DNA from: Flavobacterium sp. W4I14
GTDB lineage: Bacteria > Bacteroidota > Bacteroidia > Sphingobacteriales > Sphingobacteriaceae
Direction of reading: 5' to 3'
DNA: 64,000 bases
NCBI GenBank assembly: GCA_030817875.1
Contig: JAUSZU010000001.1
Coordinates: 2,914,001 to 2,978,000 of the forward strand
Of the stretch, positions 25,299 through 34,149 are shown in pieces (positions within the stretch are counted from its first letter, which is position 1; each line of letters starts with the position of its first letter). A program made the position numbers and the translations under genes. The notes below the pieces were generated by a model, which saw nothing but the letters and a program-made list of their open reading frames with translations, was not told where the DNA came from and ran no database searches.

Positions 25299-26213
25299 CT
25301 AAAGATTAAGTGCTTTAATTTTTGCCTTCTTTTTATAATTGGTAATAAAAACCCCTGCAATGATTAAAACGGTTGCAACAACTAAGTCTATACCCACCTT
25401 TTCATTTAAAATTAACCAACCTAAAAATATGGCAATAATGGTATTGAAGTAAGTTAAGATAGAAACTTCGGATGCTGAAACCTTTTTTAGGGCATAATGA
25501 TAACAGAAATAACCTAAAACAGATCCGAACACAGCCAAATAAACTGTAGCAAATATACTTTCAGTTTTCCAGGAATTTATGTCAGCCTTGCCAGAAAACA
25601 CCATTGCCAAGCCCAACTGAATAATGGCCGAAAACACAAACTGGTAAAATAAATTTAAGAAAATATATTGAGGCTTATCGCTATGTTTCTTCGAATAAAT
25701 AGTGCCGATTGTCCAACCTGAAACCGCAATTACCAATGATAAAATGCCATTCCGGTAACCTGGTTCAAGCAAATCATTCAAACCATCTCTAAAAATAAAA
25801 ACGATACCTAAAAAGCCGATAAAAACACCAATGAATCCCTTTAAACTTGCCTTTTGAATCCGCAGAAATACACAGCCGAGAAATACGAGCAAAGGAGAGG
25901 TGGCATTAATTAAGGAAGCCAATCCACTTGGAATAGTCTTTTCGGCAACGGTTGTCATGCCATTGGCAATCACCACCATTAAAATAGACAATAAGATCTG
26001 TCGTTTAAAGTTCGGCCATCCAATCCATTTTAATTCCTGCTGTTTAATTAACAGAACCAATATAATTATCGAAGCAACAGATTGACGAATGGCCGTTACA
26101 TACCAGGCCGGAATGCTTTCTACGGCAATCCTTATTCCCAAATATGTTGTACCCCATATCAAGGCAACGCCAAATAGGGCGAGTATGAGTTTAAGATCTA
26201 TTTTTGATTTCAT
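25299..26213 (-). CDS. DMT-superfamily transporter (EamA)
   Basis: 304 aa from the Met at 26213 (the frame starts seven codons earlier at 26234, but MKSKIDLKLILALFGVALIW is the usual EamA opening). About ten transmembrane segments in two EamA repeats, the second ending at LNEKVGIDLVVATVLIIAGV, and a cytosolic Lys-rich tail. Inner-membrane metabolite exporter; substrate unknown. A second, unrelated-in-detail DMT protein is at 1282. Just upstream lies an AACCACAGAT palindrome arm. Confidence 0.9.
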   Translation of the reverse strand: MKSKIDLKLILALFGVALIWGTTYLGIRIAVESIPAWYVTAIRQSVASIIILVLLIKQQELKWIGWPNFKRQILLSILMVVIANGMTTVAEKTIPSGLASLINATSPLLVFLGCVFLRIQKASLKGFIGVFIGFLGIVFIFRDGLNDLLEPGYRNGILSLVIAVSGWTIGTIYSKKHSDKPQYIFLNLFYQFVFSAIIQLGLAMVFSGKADINSWKTESIFATVYLAVFGSVLGYFCYHYALKKVSASEVSILTYFNTIIAIFLGWLILNEKVGIDLVVATVLIIAGVFITNYKKKAKIKALNL

Positions 26214-26228
26214 GATTGATATATGTTT

Positions 26229-26258
26229 AACCACAGATGAACACGGATAAACACAGAT
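26229..26258. repeat. AACCACAGAT repeat, left arm of the GxxExxY unit
   Basis: Reads AACCACAGATGAACACGGAT then AAACACAGAT. It faces an inverted copy at 26689-26719, placing the broken GxxExxY gene between the two arms. Confidence 0.8.
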
Positions 26259-26261
26259 ATT

Positions 26262-26640
26262 TTAGAGATTATAGCCGTTGAGCATTCTTTTTATTTCAAC
26301 TCTTGGCTTACCAAAATTTATGATTAAACCACAGCGTCTATTACAAGCGATCAAATAGTTCATTAATTGTGCCTGATGGATATCGGTTATTACTTTAGCT
26401 GTTTTTAGTTCAACAACAACTTCATTTTCAATAAACAAGTCGACAAAATAATCTCCTACAACTTGATCATCATAGAAAACCTGCAATGCGTGTTGTTTTG
26501 TGACGAATTAATCCGGCCTTTTTAATTTCAATGAATAATGCATTTTCATACACTTTTTCTAAAAAACCACTTCCTAGAGTATTTGAAACTTTATATGCAG
26601 CTCCAATTATTTTTTCGGTGATTTCATTTAGATTATCCAT
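26262..26640 (-). pseudogene. GxxExxY protein gene, frameshifted
   Basis: The start at 26640 gives MDNLNEITEKIIGAAYKVSN, then GFLEKVYE (the defining GxxExxY motif) and ALFIEIKKAGLI, after which the frame runs into a stop. The rest (TKQHALQVFYDDQVVGDYFV, ENEVVVELKTAK) is in another frame down to 26262. One extra base near 26500-26510 explains the break. Intact family members have about 125 residues, matching the summed length. The function of the family is unproven; the ENEVVVELKTAK-like stretch resembles PD-(D/E)xK nuclease cores. Either inactivated or a sequencing error. Confidence 0.85.
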
Positions 26641-26688
26641 GAAACCAATTTATAAAAAATATTTCGACACAAGTGTTGAAAAACCCAA

Positions 26689-26719
26689 ATCTGTGTTTAT
26701 CCTTTTTATCTGTGGTTAA
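26689..26719. repeat. AACCACAGAT repeat, right arm; also the 3' end of pyrF
   Basis: Inverted copy of 26229-26258. Its outer end provides the last codons of pyrF (Asn-His-Arg) and its stop TAA. Confidence 0.8.
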
Positions 26720-27545
26720 TTAATTCAGCTTTTAGTAGGATCTGCTCCATTTCTTTTTGAAGTTTCAACGCTTCTTCCCTGGCCTTTTCTGCAAAATCTT
26801 CTCCCTGGCTGGCATAAATAATGCCTCTCGAAGAATTAATCAGCAATCCGCACTGTGAATTTAGGCCATACCTGCACACTTCATTTAAATCTCCTCCCTG
26901 TGCGCCAACACCTGGCACTAAAAGAAAGTGATTCGGTGCTAATTTACGAACATCACCAAAAGCGGCGCCACGGGTTGCGCCTACCACATACATCATCTGT
27001 TCATCTGTAGCCCAGGTTTGCGATGTTTTAAGTACTTTTTCGAAAAGTTTATCTTCGCCAATTTCCTGCAATTGAAAATCGGCATGGCCGGCATTCGAGG
27101 TTAAAGCCAAAAGAATTACCCATTTATCTTTAAAAGTTAAAAACGGCGTTACCGAATCGCTCCCCATATAAGGTGCTACGGTAACCGAATCAAAACTCAT
27201 ATCTGATGATGCGGCATTGAAAAACGTTTCGGCATACATGGCAGAAGTGTTGCCAATATCGCCACGTTTGGCATCGGCAATAGAAAAAATATCCTGAGGG
27301 ATATATTTCCAGGTTTCGATCAAAGTTTCCCACCCCTTCTTTCCATAACACTCATAAAAAGCAGTATTGGGTTTATAAGCTACGCATAAATCTTTTGTGG
27401 CATCAATAATCTGTTTATTGAATTCCAGAATCGGATTTTCGTACTTCAATAAGTGTTTTGGTATCTTATCTAACGAAGAATCTAATCCGACACATAAAAA
27501 TGAACGTTTTTTTTGTATCTGCTCAAAAAGTTGTTGCTTTGTCAT
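26706..27545 (-). CDS. pyrF: Orotidine 5'-phosphate decarboxylase (type 2)
   Basis: 279 aa from the Met at 27545 ([20 protein letters not shown]); the frame opens seven codons earlier. It converts OMP to UMP, the last step of de novo pyrimidine synthesis. Active-site motif [19 protein letters not shown] has the Lys-Asp pair of the decarboxylase, with SLDSSL-type phosphate contacts and [11 protein letters not shown]. Length is typical of the longer type 2 form (about 270-280 aa), dimeric and cytosolic. The extreme C-terminus and stop are encoded by a dispersed repeat arm. Confidence 0.96.
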   Translation of the reverse strand: MTKQQLFEQIQKKRSFLCVGLDSSLDKIPKHLLKYENPILEFNKQIIDATKDLCVAYKPNTAFYECYGKKGWETLIETWKYIPQDIFSIADAKRGDIGNTSAMYAETFFNAASSDMSFDSVTVAPYMGSDSVTPFLTFKDKWVILLALTSNAGHADFQLQEIGEDKLFEKVLKTSQTWATDEQMMYVVGATRGAAFGDVRKLAPNHFLLVPGVGAQGGDLNEVCRYGLNSQCGLLINSSRGIIYASQGEDFAEKAREEALKLQKEMEQILLKAELINHR

Positions 27546-27969
27546 ATATGGGCTTATTTGCTGCAAATATGAAGATTTTTAAGTTTTCTGAGCGATAAAA
27601 TAATGCTCACATTAATTATTTTTATAAACATTTTAAACTTTTGCTTGCAGATTACGTTTCAAATACATACAATTGCAACATAATTTCTCAACCGTTTATC
27701 TGAATATCCCAGAAAAATTTATCAAGACTTGTTTTTTGTTACCATTTTTTAAAAGCACATTTTGCTTTTTATTCAGCTTGTAAACAATTATGAAACAATT
27801 TGAGCATTTTCCATAATGAACTCATTTAATGTTTTATAGCCTTAAGAATTTATACACAATGAAAAGCCAGGCCTACACTAACACAAATATATTTAAGCCT
27901 GTGTAGATTTATAACAGAAAACATCCGTTATAAACAAATGAAAAATTTCTTGAAACATATATATTTAGA
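27546..27969. other. Divergent pyrF-rho region; long rho leader
   Basis: About 420 AT-rich bases with no gene. CTACAC (about 27869) can pair with GTGTAG (about 27900) in the rho leader. Long leaders before rho fit autoregulation by Rho-dependent attenuation, known in other bacteria; not shown here. Confidence 0.35.
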
Positions 27970-29706
27970 ATGTTTAGTAAAACAGAATTAAATGATAAGC
28001 TCACAACAGAATTACGTGAGCTAGCAAAAAGCTATGGCATTGAAGGTGCCGACTCCCTAAGAAAAATCGACCTTGTTGAAGTACTTTTACACCAACAAGA
28101 AATTATAAATGCTGCTAAAGCCGGTGCAGACCCTTATAGCGAAACCGAACCTATTGCAGCTACTCCTGCACCTAAAACCAAAGCTGCAAAAGCACCAAAA
28201 GTTGCCGCAGCCGCAGCCGCCGCCTCTACAGTGGCCGCTGAAAACCCAGCTACTACAGCCGACAAGCCTGTTAAAAAAAGAGCAAGGTTAACGAAAGACG
28301 AGCCTGCAGCACCAATTGAAAGAAGAAGAGATGCTGTAACGTTGTTTGACGAGCCTCAACACCAGCAGCAGCCTGAAAGACAACCAGACAGAATTATTGA
28401 ATCTGAAGAAAGTGTAAAACCAATCTCAGCTTTAATAGAAGAAAGTGCAGAAGTACTCCCGGTAGCTCCAAAACAAAAACAAGAGCCTAAAGAAAAGCAG
28501 GAAAAACCACAGCGCGACGAAAACCGCCAACAAAAACAACCGGGCGGTGGCAATCACCACAAAAACGAAAACAGTTACTCTAACTTAGATTTCGATAACG
28601 TAATTACAAATGAGGGTGTTTTAGAAATTATGCCTGATGGTTACGGTTTCTTACGTTCTGCAGATTACAACTATTTAACTTCTCCTGATGATATTTATGT
28701 ATCGCAGTCTCAGATAAAACTTTTCGGATTAAAAACCGGTGATACTGTAAAAGGCAGCATCCGTCCGCCAAAAGAAGGCGAAAAATATTTCCCACTGGTT
28801 CGTGTAGAAACCATTAACGGCAGAATTCCTGCTGAGGTTCGCGACCGTGTTCCTTTCGATTATCTGACTCCACTTTTTCCAACAGAAAAATTAAATTTAT
28901 TTACGGACAACAGCAATTACTCTACCCGTATTATGGATTTATTTACACCAATTGGTAAAGGACAACGTGGTTTAATTGTAGCACAACCAAAAACAGGTAA
29001 AACCAACCTGCTTAAAGAGGTTGCAAATGCAATTGCTAAAAACCACCCGGAAGTTTATTTAATTATCTTATTAATTGATGAGCGCCCGGAAGAGGTTACC
29101 GATATGGCCCGTAGTGTAAGAGCAGAGGTAATTGCCTCAACTTTTGATGAGCCAGCTGAGCGCCACGTTAAAATTGCCAATATTGTTTTAGAGAAATCGA
29201 AACGTTTGGTAGAAAGCGGACATGATGTGGTAATCCTTTTAGATTCGATTACGCGTTTGGCCAGAGCTTACAATACAACAGCACCGGCATCTGGTAAGAT
29301 ATTATCTGGTGGTGTTGATGCAAATGCTTTACACAAGCCAAAACGTTTTTTCGGTGCGGCACGTAACATCGAAAATGGTGGCTCTTTAACCATTTTAGCT
29401 ACCGCATTAACCGATACAGGTTCTAAAATGGATGAAGTGATCTTCGAAGAATTTAAAGGTACAGGTAACATGGAGTTACAATTAGATCGTAAATTATCTA
29501 ACAAACGTATCTTCCCTGCAATTGATATTACGGCTTCAAGTACCCGTCGCGATGATTTATTGTTAGATAGAGATATTTTGCAACGAGTATGGATTTTACG
29601 TAACCACCTTGCCGATATGAACAGTCAAGAGGCGATGGAATTTGTTCAATCTCAAATAAAAGGAACAAAAAGTAACGAAGAGTTCTTAATTTCGATGAAC
29701 AGCTAA
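27970..29706 (+). CDS. rho: Transcription termination factor Rho
   Basis: 578 aa, longer than the 419-aa E. coli protein. The SAP-like N-terminal motif ([14 protein letters not shown]) is followed at about 45-200 by a low-complexity Ala/Pro/Lys/Glu/Gln insert rich in QQ and KE runs, and ending in Arg/Gln/Asn. The RNA-binding cold-shock domain then starts at about 210 ([20 protein letters not shown]). The RecA-type ATPase has Walker [12 protein letters not shown] at about 337-347 and Q/R-loops downstream ([22 protein letters not shown]). It ends untranslated transcripts as an RNA-driven helicase hexamer. The large disordered insert is usual in Bacteroidota Rho. Confidence 0.97.
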   Translation: MFSKTELNDKLTTELRELAKSYGIEGADSLRKIDLVEVLLHQQEIINAAKAGADPYSETEPIAATPAPKTKAAKAPKVAAAAAAASTVAAENPATTADKPVKKRARLTKDEPAAPIERRRDAVTLFDEPQHQQQPERQPDRIIESEESVKPISALIEESAEVLPVAPKQKQEPKEKQEKPQRDENRQQKQPGGGNHHKNENSYSNLDFDNVITNEGVLEIMPDGYGFLRSADYNYLTSPDDIYVSQSQIKLFGLKTGDTVKGSIRPPKEGEKYFPLVRVETINGRIPAEVRDRVPFDYLTPLFPTEKLNLFTDNSNYSTRIMDLFTPIGKGQRGLIVAQPKTGKTNLLKEVANAIAKNHPEVYLIILLIDERPEEVTDMARSVRAEVIASTFDEPAERHVKIANIVLEKSKRLVESGHDVVILLDSITRLARAYNTTAPASGKILSGGVDANALHKPKRFFGAARNIENGGSLTILATALTDTGSKMDEVIFEEFKGTGNMELQLDRKLSNKRIFPAIDITASSTRRDDLLLDRDILQRVWILRNHLADMNSQEAMEFVQSQIKGTKSNEEFLISMNS

Positions 29707-29790
29707 TTAAGGTTAAGGGCTGGAAGGTTGAGGGTATAAGGGTTTTCCCAGCAACCTTCCAACCTTCCAACCCTCCAGCCTTCCAACCCT
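29707..29790. repeat. Seven/eight-nt-period repeats between rho and pssA
   Basis: Starts at the rho stop. AAGG-N3 heptamers (AAGGTTG, AGGGTAT) are followed by their complement as CCTTCCAA-type octamers, so the segment can fold into a long hairpin. It ends five bases before the pssA ATG. Confidence 0.7.
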
Positions 29791-30483
29791 ATGAAAAAGC
29801 ATCTCCCTAATGCGATTACCTGTGCAAACCTTTTTTCAGGTTGTATCGGAATCGTTTTTGCATTTAAAGGCAATCTAGAAACTGCAGCCTATTTCGTTAT
29901 TTTCTCCGGGATTTTCGATTTTTTTGACGGCATGGTTGCACGTTTATTAAATGTAAAATCGGCAATTGGAAAAGATCTTGATTCTTTGGCAGATATGGTA
30001 AGTTTTGGGTTCTTACCGGGAGTAATCATGTTTCATTTGTTAAAGGCAAGCGATTATTCATCTGAATACCTTCCTTATCTTGGATTTATCATTACTATTT
30101 TTTCGGCACTCAGACTGGCCAAATTTAACAACGATACCAGGCAAACAGAAGATTTTATTGGTTTGAATACGCCAATGAATACTTTGTTTATCTGTTCTCT
30201 AGCTTTTATTGCCAACGATTATCCACAGGTTATTGGTTCCAGTATTTTACTGATTGCCATTACAGCAGTTACAAGTTTTTTACTGGTGAGCGAAATCAAA
30301 ATATTCTCTTTAAAATTCAGCGATTTAAGCTGGACGAAAAATAAAATCAAATTTATCTTCCTCATCCTATCGGCTATATTAATAGCTTTTCTAAAATTTG
30401 CAGCAATTCCTTTTGTACTGGTATTATATATCGCTTCATCTTTTCTGCATTTTAAGGGCGCAACTCCAAATAAGTTACCCTGA
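29791..30483 (+). CDS. pssA: CDP-diacylglycerol-serine O-phosphatidyltransferase
   Basis: 230 aa, about six to seven transmembrane helices. It makes phosphatidylserine, the precursor of phosphatidylethanolamine. The CDP-alcohol phosphotransferase motif DG-x2-AR-x8-G-x3-D-x3-D is exact: D46 G47, A50 R51, G60, D64, D68. MKKHLPNAITCANLFSGCIG opens the first helix. It follows rho after an 84-base repeat tract and may be cotranscribed. Serine as acceptor is inferred from overall resemblance to the integral-membrane PssA of Gram-positives and Bacteroidota. Confidence 0.92.
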   Translation: MKKHLPNAITCANLFSGCIGIVFAFKGNLETAAYFVIFSGIFDFFDGMVARLLNVKSAIGKDLDSLADMVSFGFLPGVIMFHLLKASDYSSEYLPYLGFIITIFSALRLAKFNNDTRQTEDFIGLNTPMNTLFICSLAFIANDYPQVIGSSILLIAITAVTSFLLVSEIKIFSLKFSDLSWTKNKIKFIFLILSAILIAFLKFAAIPFVLVLYIASSFLHFKGATPNKLP

Positions 30484-30858
30484 GGCTAGTATAAAGGGCA
30501 TCTGTGTTTTGATTTATAAAGCTTTAGTAGTCTTCGACTGCGTCTATCAATGACAGAAATTCCAACACAAGGTTCGTCATCTCGACTGGAGTGCAACGGA
30601 ATGGAGAGATCTTTGAAGCAAATTATTGAAACCAAATTTAAAAGATTTCTCCTCCAAAGGAGTTCTTTCGGAACACTACGGTCGAAATGACGATCCTTCG
30701 AAACTGTTATCTTCTTAAAATTCACTGTTATTTGTATCGAGTTTATAAAATAAATTATCCCTCAGGGTGACAACGATACGCTTAACTTAATAGCCTTGAT
30801 AAGGCAAGAAAAATTCACAGCACCTTGATCACCTCCGATACAGTAGAAACTTGATACA
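30484..30858. repeat. Intergenic region with a two-sided palindromic repeat
   Basis: No gene. 30571-30696 holds GTCATCTCGACTGGAGTGCA at the left and the matching inverted half ending GGTCGAAATGACGATCC at the right. Same family as 17431, 42751 and 56298. Confidence 0.75.
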
Positions 30859-31365
30859 TTAAAGTTTTTTAACCTCAAGCGGATCTGTAATATTTCTGCA
30901 AATATCGAGCATCGTTTCGCCCAACAGGGGATGTATCACCTCTGGTGCAATTTCAGCCAAAGGCTCCATCACAAATTTTCTCTCCTGCATATGAGGATGA
31001 GGTACCTGAAGTTTATCCGGAATATTGATAATTTCATCTCCAAAAAGGATCAGATCGATATCAATTAACCGTTCTCCCCATTTATCTTTCCTTACCCTGC
31101 CCAATTCCTGTTCGATACTTAATGCACGTTCTAAAACTTCAAGCGCCGTTAAACGGGTTTCGAAACTTACAGCTTGATTCAAAAAAGCACGTTGGTCGGT
31201 TTTACCCCACGCAGCGGTTTCATAAAGAGATGAGATGGCGATCACACTACCAATTTTATCGTTCAATAGTTCGATGGCTTTTTTCAAATTCGCCTCCCTA
31301 TCGCCTAAATTTCCACCCAGTAACAAATAAGCCGTGTTGTACTCTAAAGCTTTATTAAGCATCAT
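30859..31365 (-). CDS. folK: 2-amino-4-hydroxy-6-hydroxymethyldihydropteridine pyrophosphokinase
   Basis: 168 aa, one HPPK domain. LLGGNLGDREANLKKAI opens it; the metal/ATP signature RKDKWGERLIDIDLILFGDE matches the family motif (R-W-x-R-x-I-D-I-D-L). HPHMQERKFVMEPLAEIAPE is the conserved C-terminal part. It pyrophosphorylates the pterin for folate synthesis. It is divergent from sppA, with the two starts 40 bases apart. The Met at residue 2 could also be the start. Confidence 0.96.
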   Translation of the reverse strand: MMLNKALEYNTAYLLLGGNLGDREANLKKAIELLNDKIGSVIAISSLYETAAWGKTDQRAFLNQAVSFETRLTALEVLERALSIEQELGRVRKDKWGERLIDIDLILFGDEIINIPDKLQVPHPHMQERKFVMEPLAEIAPEVIHPLLGETMLDICRNITDPLEVKKL

Positions 31366-31374
31366 GTATTTTTA

Positions 31375-31382
31375 TATCTTTA
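31375..31382 (+). promoter_or_regulatory. Likely -7 box of sppA
   Basis: TATCTTTA, one mismatch from TAnnTTTG, 24 bases before the sppA ATG in the folK-sppA divergent gap. Confidence 0.45.
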
Positions 31383-31405
31383 CAACACAAAATTAAAACA
31401 TTTAA

Positions 31406-33172
31406 ATGAGAGAATTCTTTAAGTATTTATTTGCCTCTATGCTGGGCTTTTTCTTATCAATAGTAATTGTATTTGTGATCTGCTTCGTAGTTGTTGTGGG
31501 TTTAATATCTTCTATTGATAGCGACAAAACCGTTGTTGTATCTAACAATTCGGTACTATTCCTAAATCTAGATCAGGCCATTACAGAACGTACACCTAAA
31601 AACCCATTCGGAAACCTGCCAATTGTTGGCGGTGAAGAAAAAGATGGTATTGGCTTAAACGATTTCTTGAAAGCGGTACAAAAAGCCAAAACAGATGATA
31701 ATATTAAATGCATCTACCTGAATGTGAGCAGTCCGAATGCAGGTTTTGCAACTTTACGCGAAGTTAGGAATGCATTGATCGATTTCAAAAAATCTCACAA
31801 AAAAATTATTGCCTACAGCGAAGTGTATACACAAGGCGCTTATTATTTAGCTTCAGTTGCTGATAAGGTATACTTAAATCCAGAAGGCGCTTTAGAATTT
31901 AAAGGTTTTAGCTCTGAATTAACTTTCTTTAAGGGAACTTTAGAAAAAGTTGGAGTAGAAATGCAGGTTATCCGTGTAGGAAACTATAAAAGTGCTGTGG
32001 AACCGTTTATTTTAGATAAAATGAGCGATTATAACCGCAAACAGGTTACAGCTTATGTTGGAGGATTGTACAATACTTTCTTAACCGATATTGCGCAAAG
32101 CAGAAACATTCAAAAAGATAGTCTTTATAACATTGCCGATAATTACAAAGTACAGCAGCCACAAGATGCTGTAAACTTTAAAATGATCGATGCCCTGAAA
32201 TATAAAGATCAGATTTTAGAAGAGCTGAAGGGATTATCCGGAAGAACCAGGGGTGAAAATATCCGTTCGGTTACGATTAACGATTATGCCAAAAACAATA
32301 CAGATACTGGCGAAGGAAAAGATAAAGTAGCCGTAATTTATGCCAATGGCGAAATTAGTGGTGGCGAAGGTTCTGACAACCAGATTGGTTCGGAACGTAT
32401 TTCCAGGGCAATTAGAAAAGCACGCTTGGATGATAACATTAAAGCGGTGGTTTTACGTGTAAACTCACCCGGAGGTAGTGCACTTGCTTCGGATGTGATC
32501 TGGAGAGAAATTGTATTGACCAAAAAAGAAAAGCCAGTTATTGCATCGTTTGGCGATGTTGCCGCATCAGGCGGTTATTACATTGGCTGCGCTGCAGACA
32601 GTATTTTTGTGCAACCGAATACCATTACAGGCTCTATTGGTGTATTCGGTATTATCCCGAACTTCCAAAATTTAATGACCAACAAACTGGGAATTACATT
32701 TGATGGCGTTAAAACCGGTAAATACGCCGATATTATGGCTACTAACCGCCCTATGACTGCAGGTGAAAGATTCATCATCCAAAATGAACTGAACAGAATT
32801 TATAGCGGTTTTGTAAGCCGTGTAGCCGATGGCAGAAAGAAAAGCAAAGCATATATCGATAGCATTGGTGGTGGCCACGTTTGGATCGGTACAGATGCCG
32901 TTCAAATTGGTTTGGCTGATAGAATAGGAAGTTTTAACGATGCCATTAAGGCAGCCGCTAAAAAGGCTAAATTAAAGAATTATAAGGTTGTAGAATATCC
33001 TGATGTAATTGACCCATGGAAATCGTTAATGGACGAGGGTACAGACAGGATTAAAACCTATTACACCAAACAAGAACTTGGCGATAACTACATGCTTTAC
33101 CAACAAATGAAAAAGGTAATTGCAAGCTCTGGCATTCAGGCCAGAATGCCATTTGAAGCAGTAATTAAGTAA
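31406..33172 (+). CDS. sppA: Signal peptide peptidase SppA, 67-kDa type
   Basis: 588 aa. An N-terminal transmembrane anchor (FLSIVIVFVICFVVVVGLIS) is followed by two S49 domains. The Lys of the Ser-Lys dyad is in GNYKSAVEPFIL (about 195) and the nucleophile Ser is in ASGGYYIG (about 390). It degrades left-over signal peptides in the inner membrane and is tetrameric in E. coli. The layout (catalytic Lys in domain 1, Ser in domain 2) matches the long SppA67K form. It has its own terminator at 33178. Confidence 0.95.
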   Translation: MREFFKYLFASMLGFFLSIVIVFVICFVVVVGLISSIDSDKTVVVSNNSVLFLNLDQAITERTPKNPFGNLPIVGGEEKDGIGLNDFLKAVQKAKTDDNIKCIYLNVSSPNAGFATLREVRNALIDFKKSHKKIIAYSEVYTQGAYYLASVADKVYLNPEGALEFKGFSSELTFFKGTLEKVGVEMQVIRVGNYKSAVEPFILDKMSDYNRKQVTAYVGGLYNTFLTDIAQSRNIQKDSLYNIADNYKVQQPQDAVNFKMIDALKYKDQILEELKGLSGRTRGENIRSVTINDYAKNNTDTGEGKDKVAVIYANGEISGGEGSDNQIGSERISRAIRKARLDDNIKAVVLRVNSPGGSALASDVIWREIVLTKKEKPVIASFGDVAASGGYYIGCAADSIFVQPNTITGSIGVFGIIPNFQNLMTNKLGITFDGVKTGKYADIMATNRPMTAGERFIIQNELNRIYSGFVSRVADGRKKSKAYIDSIGGGHVWIGTDAVQIGLADRIGSFNDAIKAAAKKAKLKNYKVVEYPDVIDPWKSLMDEGTDRIKTYYTKQELGDNYMLYQQMKKVIASSGIQARMPFEAVIK

Positions 33173-33177
33173 TAATT

Positions 33178-33210
33178 AAACCTTGCAGTGTTCTAAAACC
33201 TGCAAGGTTT
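33178..33210 (+). terminator. Terminator after sppA
   Basis: AAACCTTGCAG (33178-33188) pairs perfectly with CTGCAAGGTTT (33200-33210). It lacks a long T run, so termination strength is uncertain. Confidence 0.65.
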
Positions 33211-33240
33211 AATATTAAAGTTTTATTTCACTCTGGGTTT

Positions 33241-33339
33241 GCGTTAGGGATTGGAAGGGTTCAGTACCGATTCATCGGTACCGAAGCGAAGCGAAGCCCT
33301 GAAAAGCCCGCCCCTTGCGTAGCTTGGGTAGCGCCCAAA
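33241..33339. repeat. Second copy of the 110-bp GCGTTAGGG repeat
   Basis: Same unit as 22281-22391. It differs at two places: the first palindrome is shorter (CCGATTCATCGG), and CCCGTTTTCACGGG is absent. Ends GCGTTAG and TAGCGCCC are loosely inverted. Confidence 0.8.
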
Positions 33340-33434
33340 AAATAAGTGTTAGTTTTTTCCTTAAAAAATGATGACCAAATTAAGAATGGATTGAAAGACC
33401 TTTAGACCATACATTTTATTTCACTTTCTTCTTT

Positions 33435-34061
33435 TTACTCTATTAACTTCCACTCCGGGTGCAAAGTAAGATAAGTCGCATTAACCGGAATATTCGCCTG
33501 ATGAACCGTTAAGGAAATACTTTTTCCTTTTAAAAATTCAAAGCCAATTCCATCTTTTTTGGCATCATAAACCGTAACGGTATCTTTATCTTCATTTAAA
33601 TAGGCAGAAAGTTTTTCAATGGCTGGGAACTTCAATTTCACATCTTCCAACGTGCTCCCAGTTGCCAGGCCATCCTTTGTTTTAAACCTATTGGAGGTAA
33701 TTCTTATCTGTTTTACATTTTTTATACGCATACTGGTATCCTGATAAGAAGAATATACCGCAATTTCGTTGCGGTGTTTCGCAGTAGAATCGTCACTGTA
33801 CCAAATCCCCCAGGCTTTCCCCATTGCGGCATCACCAGCATTTGGCCTGCCTAATTTTCTACCTACCTCTTCCATATCCTCTCCAAGTGCAATTTCTCCA
33901 ACCGACTGACCTGCGACAACCAAAAACCGCTCATCCACAGTTTTCGCTGGGGCTGATGCTAAATTACTTACCGAATCGGTATTTTGATCTGTTTTACTGG
34001 CAGATTGACAAGCGGCTACACTCATACCTAATCCCAAGAGGGCAAATTTTATAGATTTCAT
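33435..34061 (-). CDS. Putative lipoprotein, hypothetical
   Basis: 208 aa from the Met at 34061 (MKSIKFALLGLGMSVAACQS). The lipobox is VAAC, so the mature protein starts at the Cys; anchoring at the inner or outer membrane cannot be told. A Ser/Asn/Thr-rich linker follows, then a globular part (SVGEIALGEDMEEVGRKLGR) similar in shape to small beta-lactamase-inhibitor-like or SmpA/OmlA-like folds. No known family is assigned with confidence. It is divergent from the PolX-like gene. Confidence 0.7.
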   Translation of the reverse strand: MKSIKFALLGLGMSVAACQSASKTDQNTDSVSNLASAPAKTVDERFLVVAGQSVGEIALGEDMEEVGRKLGRPNAGDAAMGKAWGIWYSDDSTAKHRNEIAVYSSYQDTSMRIKNVKQIRITSNRFKTKDGLATGSTLEDVKLKFPAIEKLSAYLNEDKDTVTVYDAKKDGIGFEFLKGKSISLTVHQANIPVNATYLTLHPEWKLIE

Positions 34062-34149
34062 GATTGTAAAACAACACATTAATAAATTTGTGTTTTAATT
34101 TTATGCGCACAAGAAGGATTTGAGGCATTATTTCCTAATTTTACCCCTT

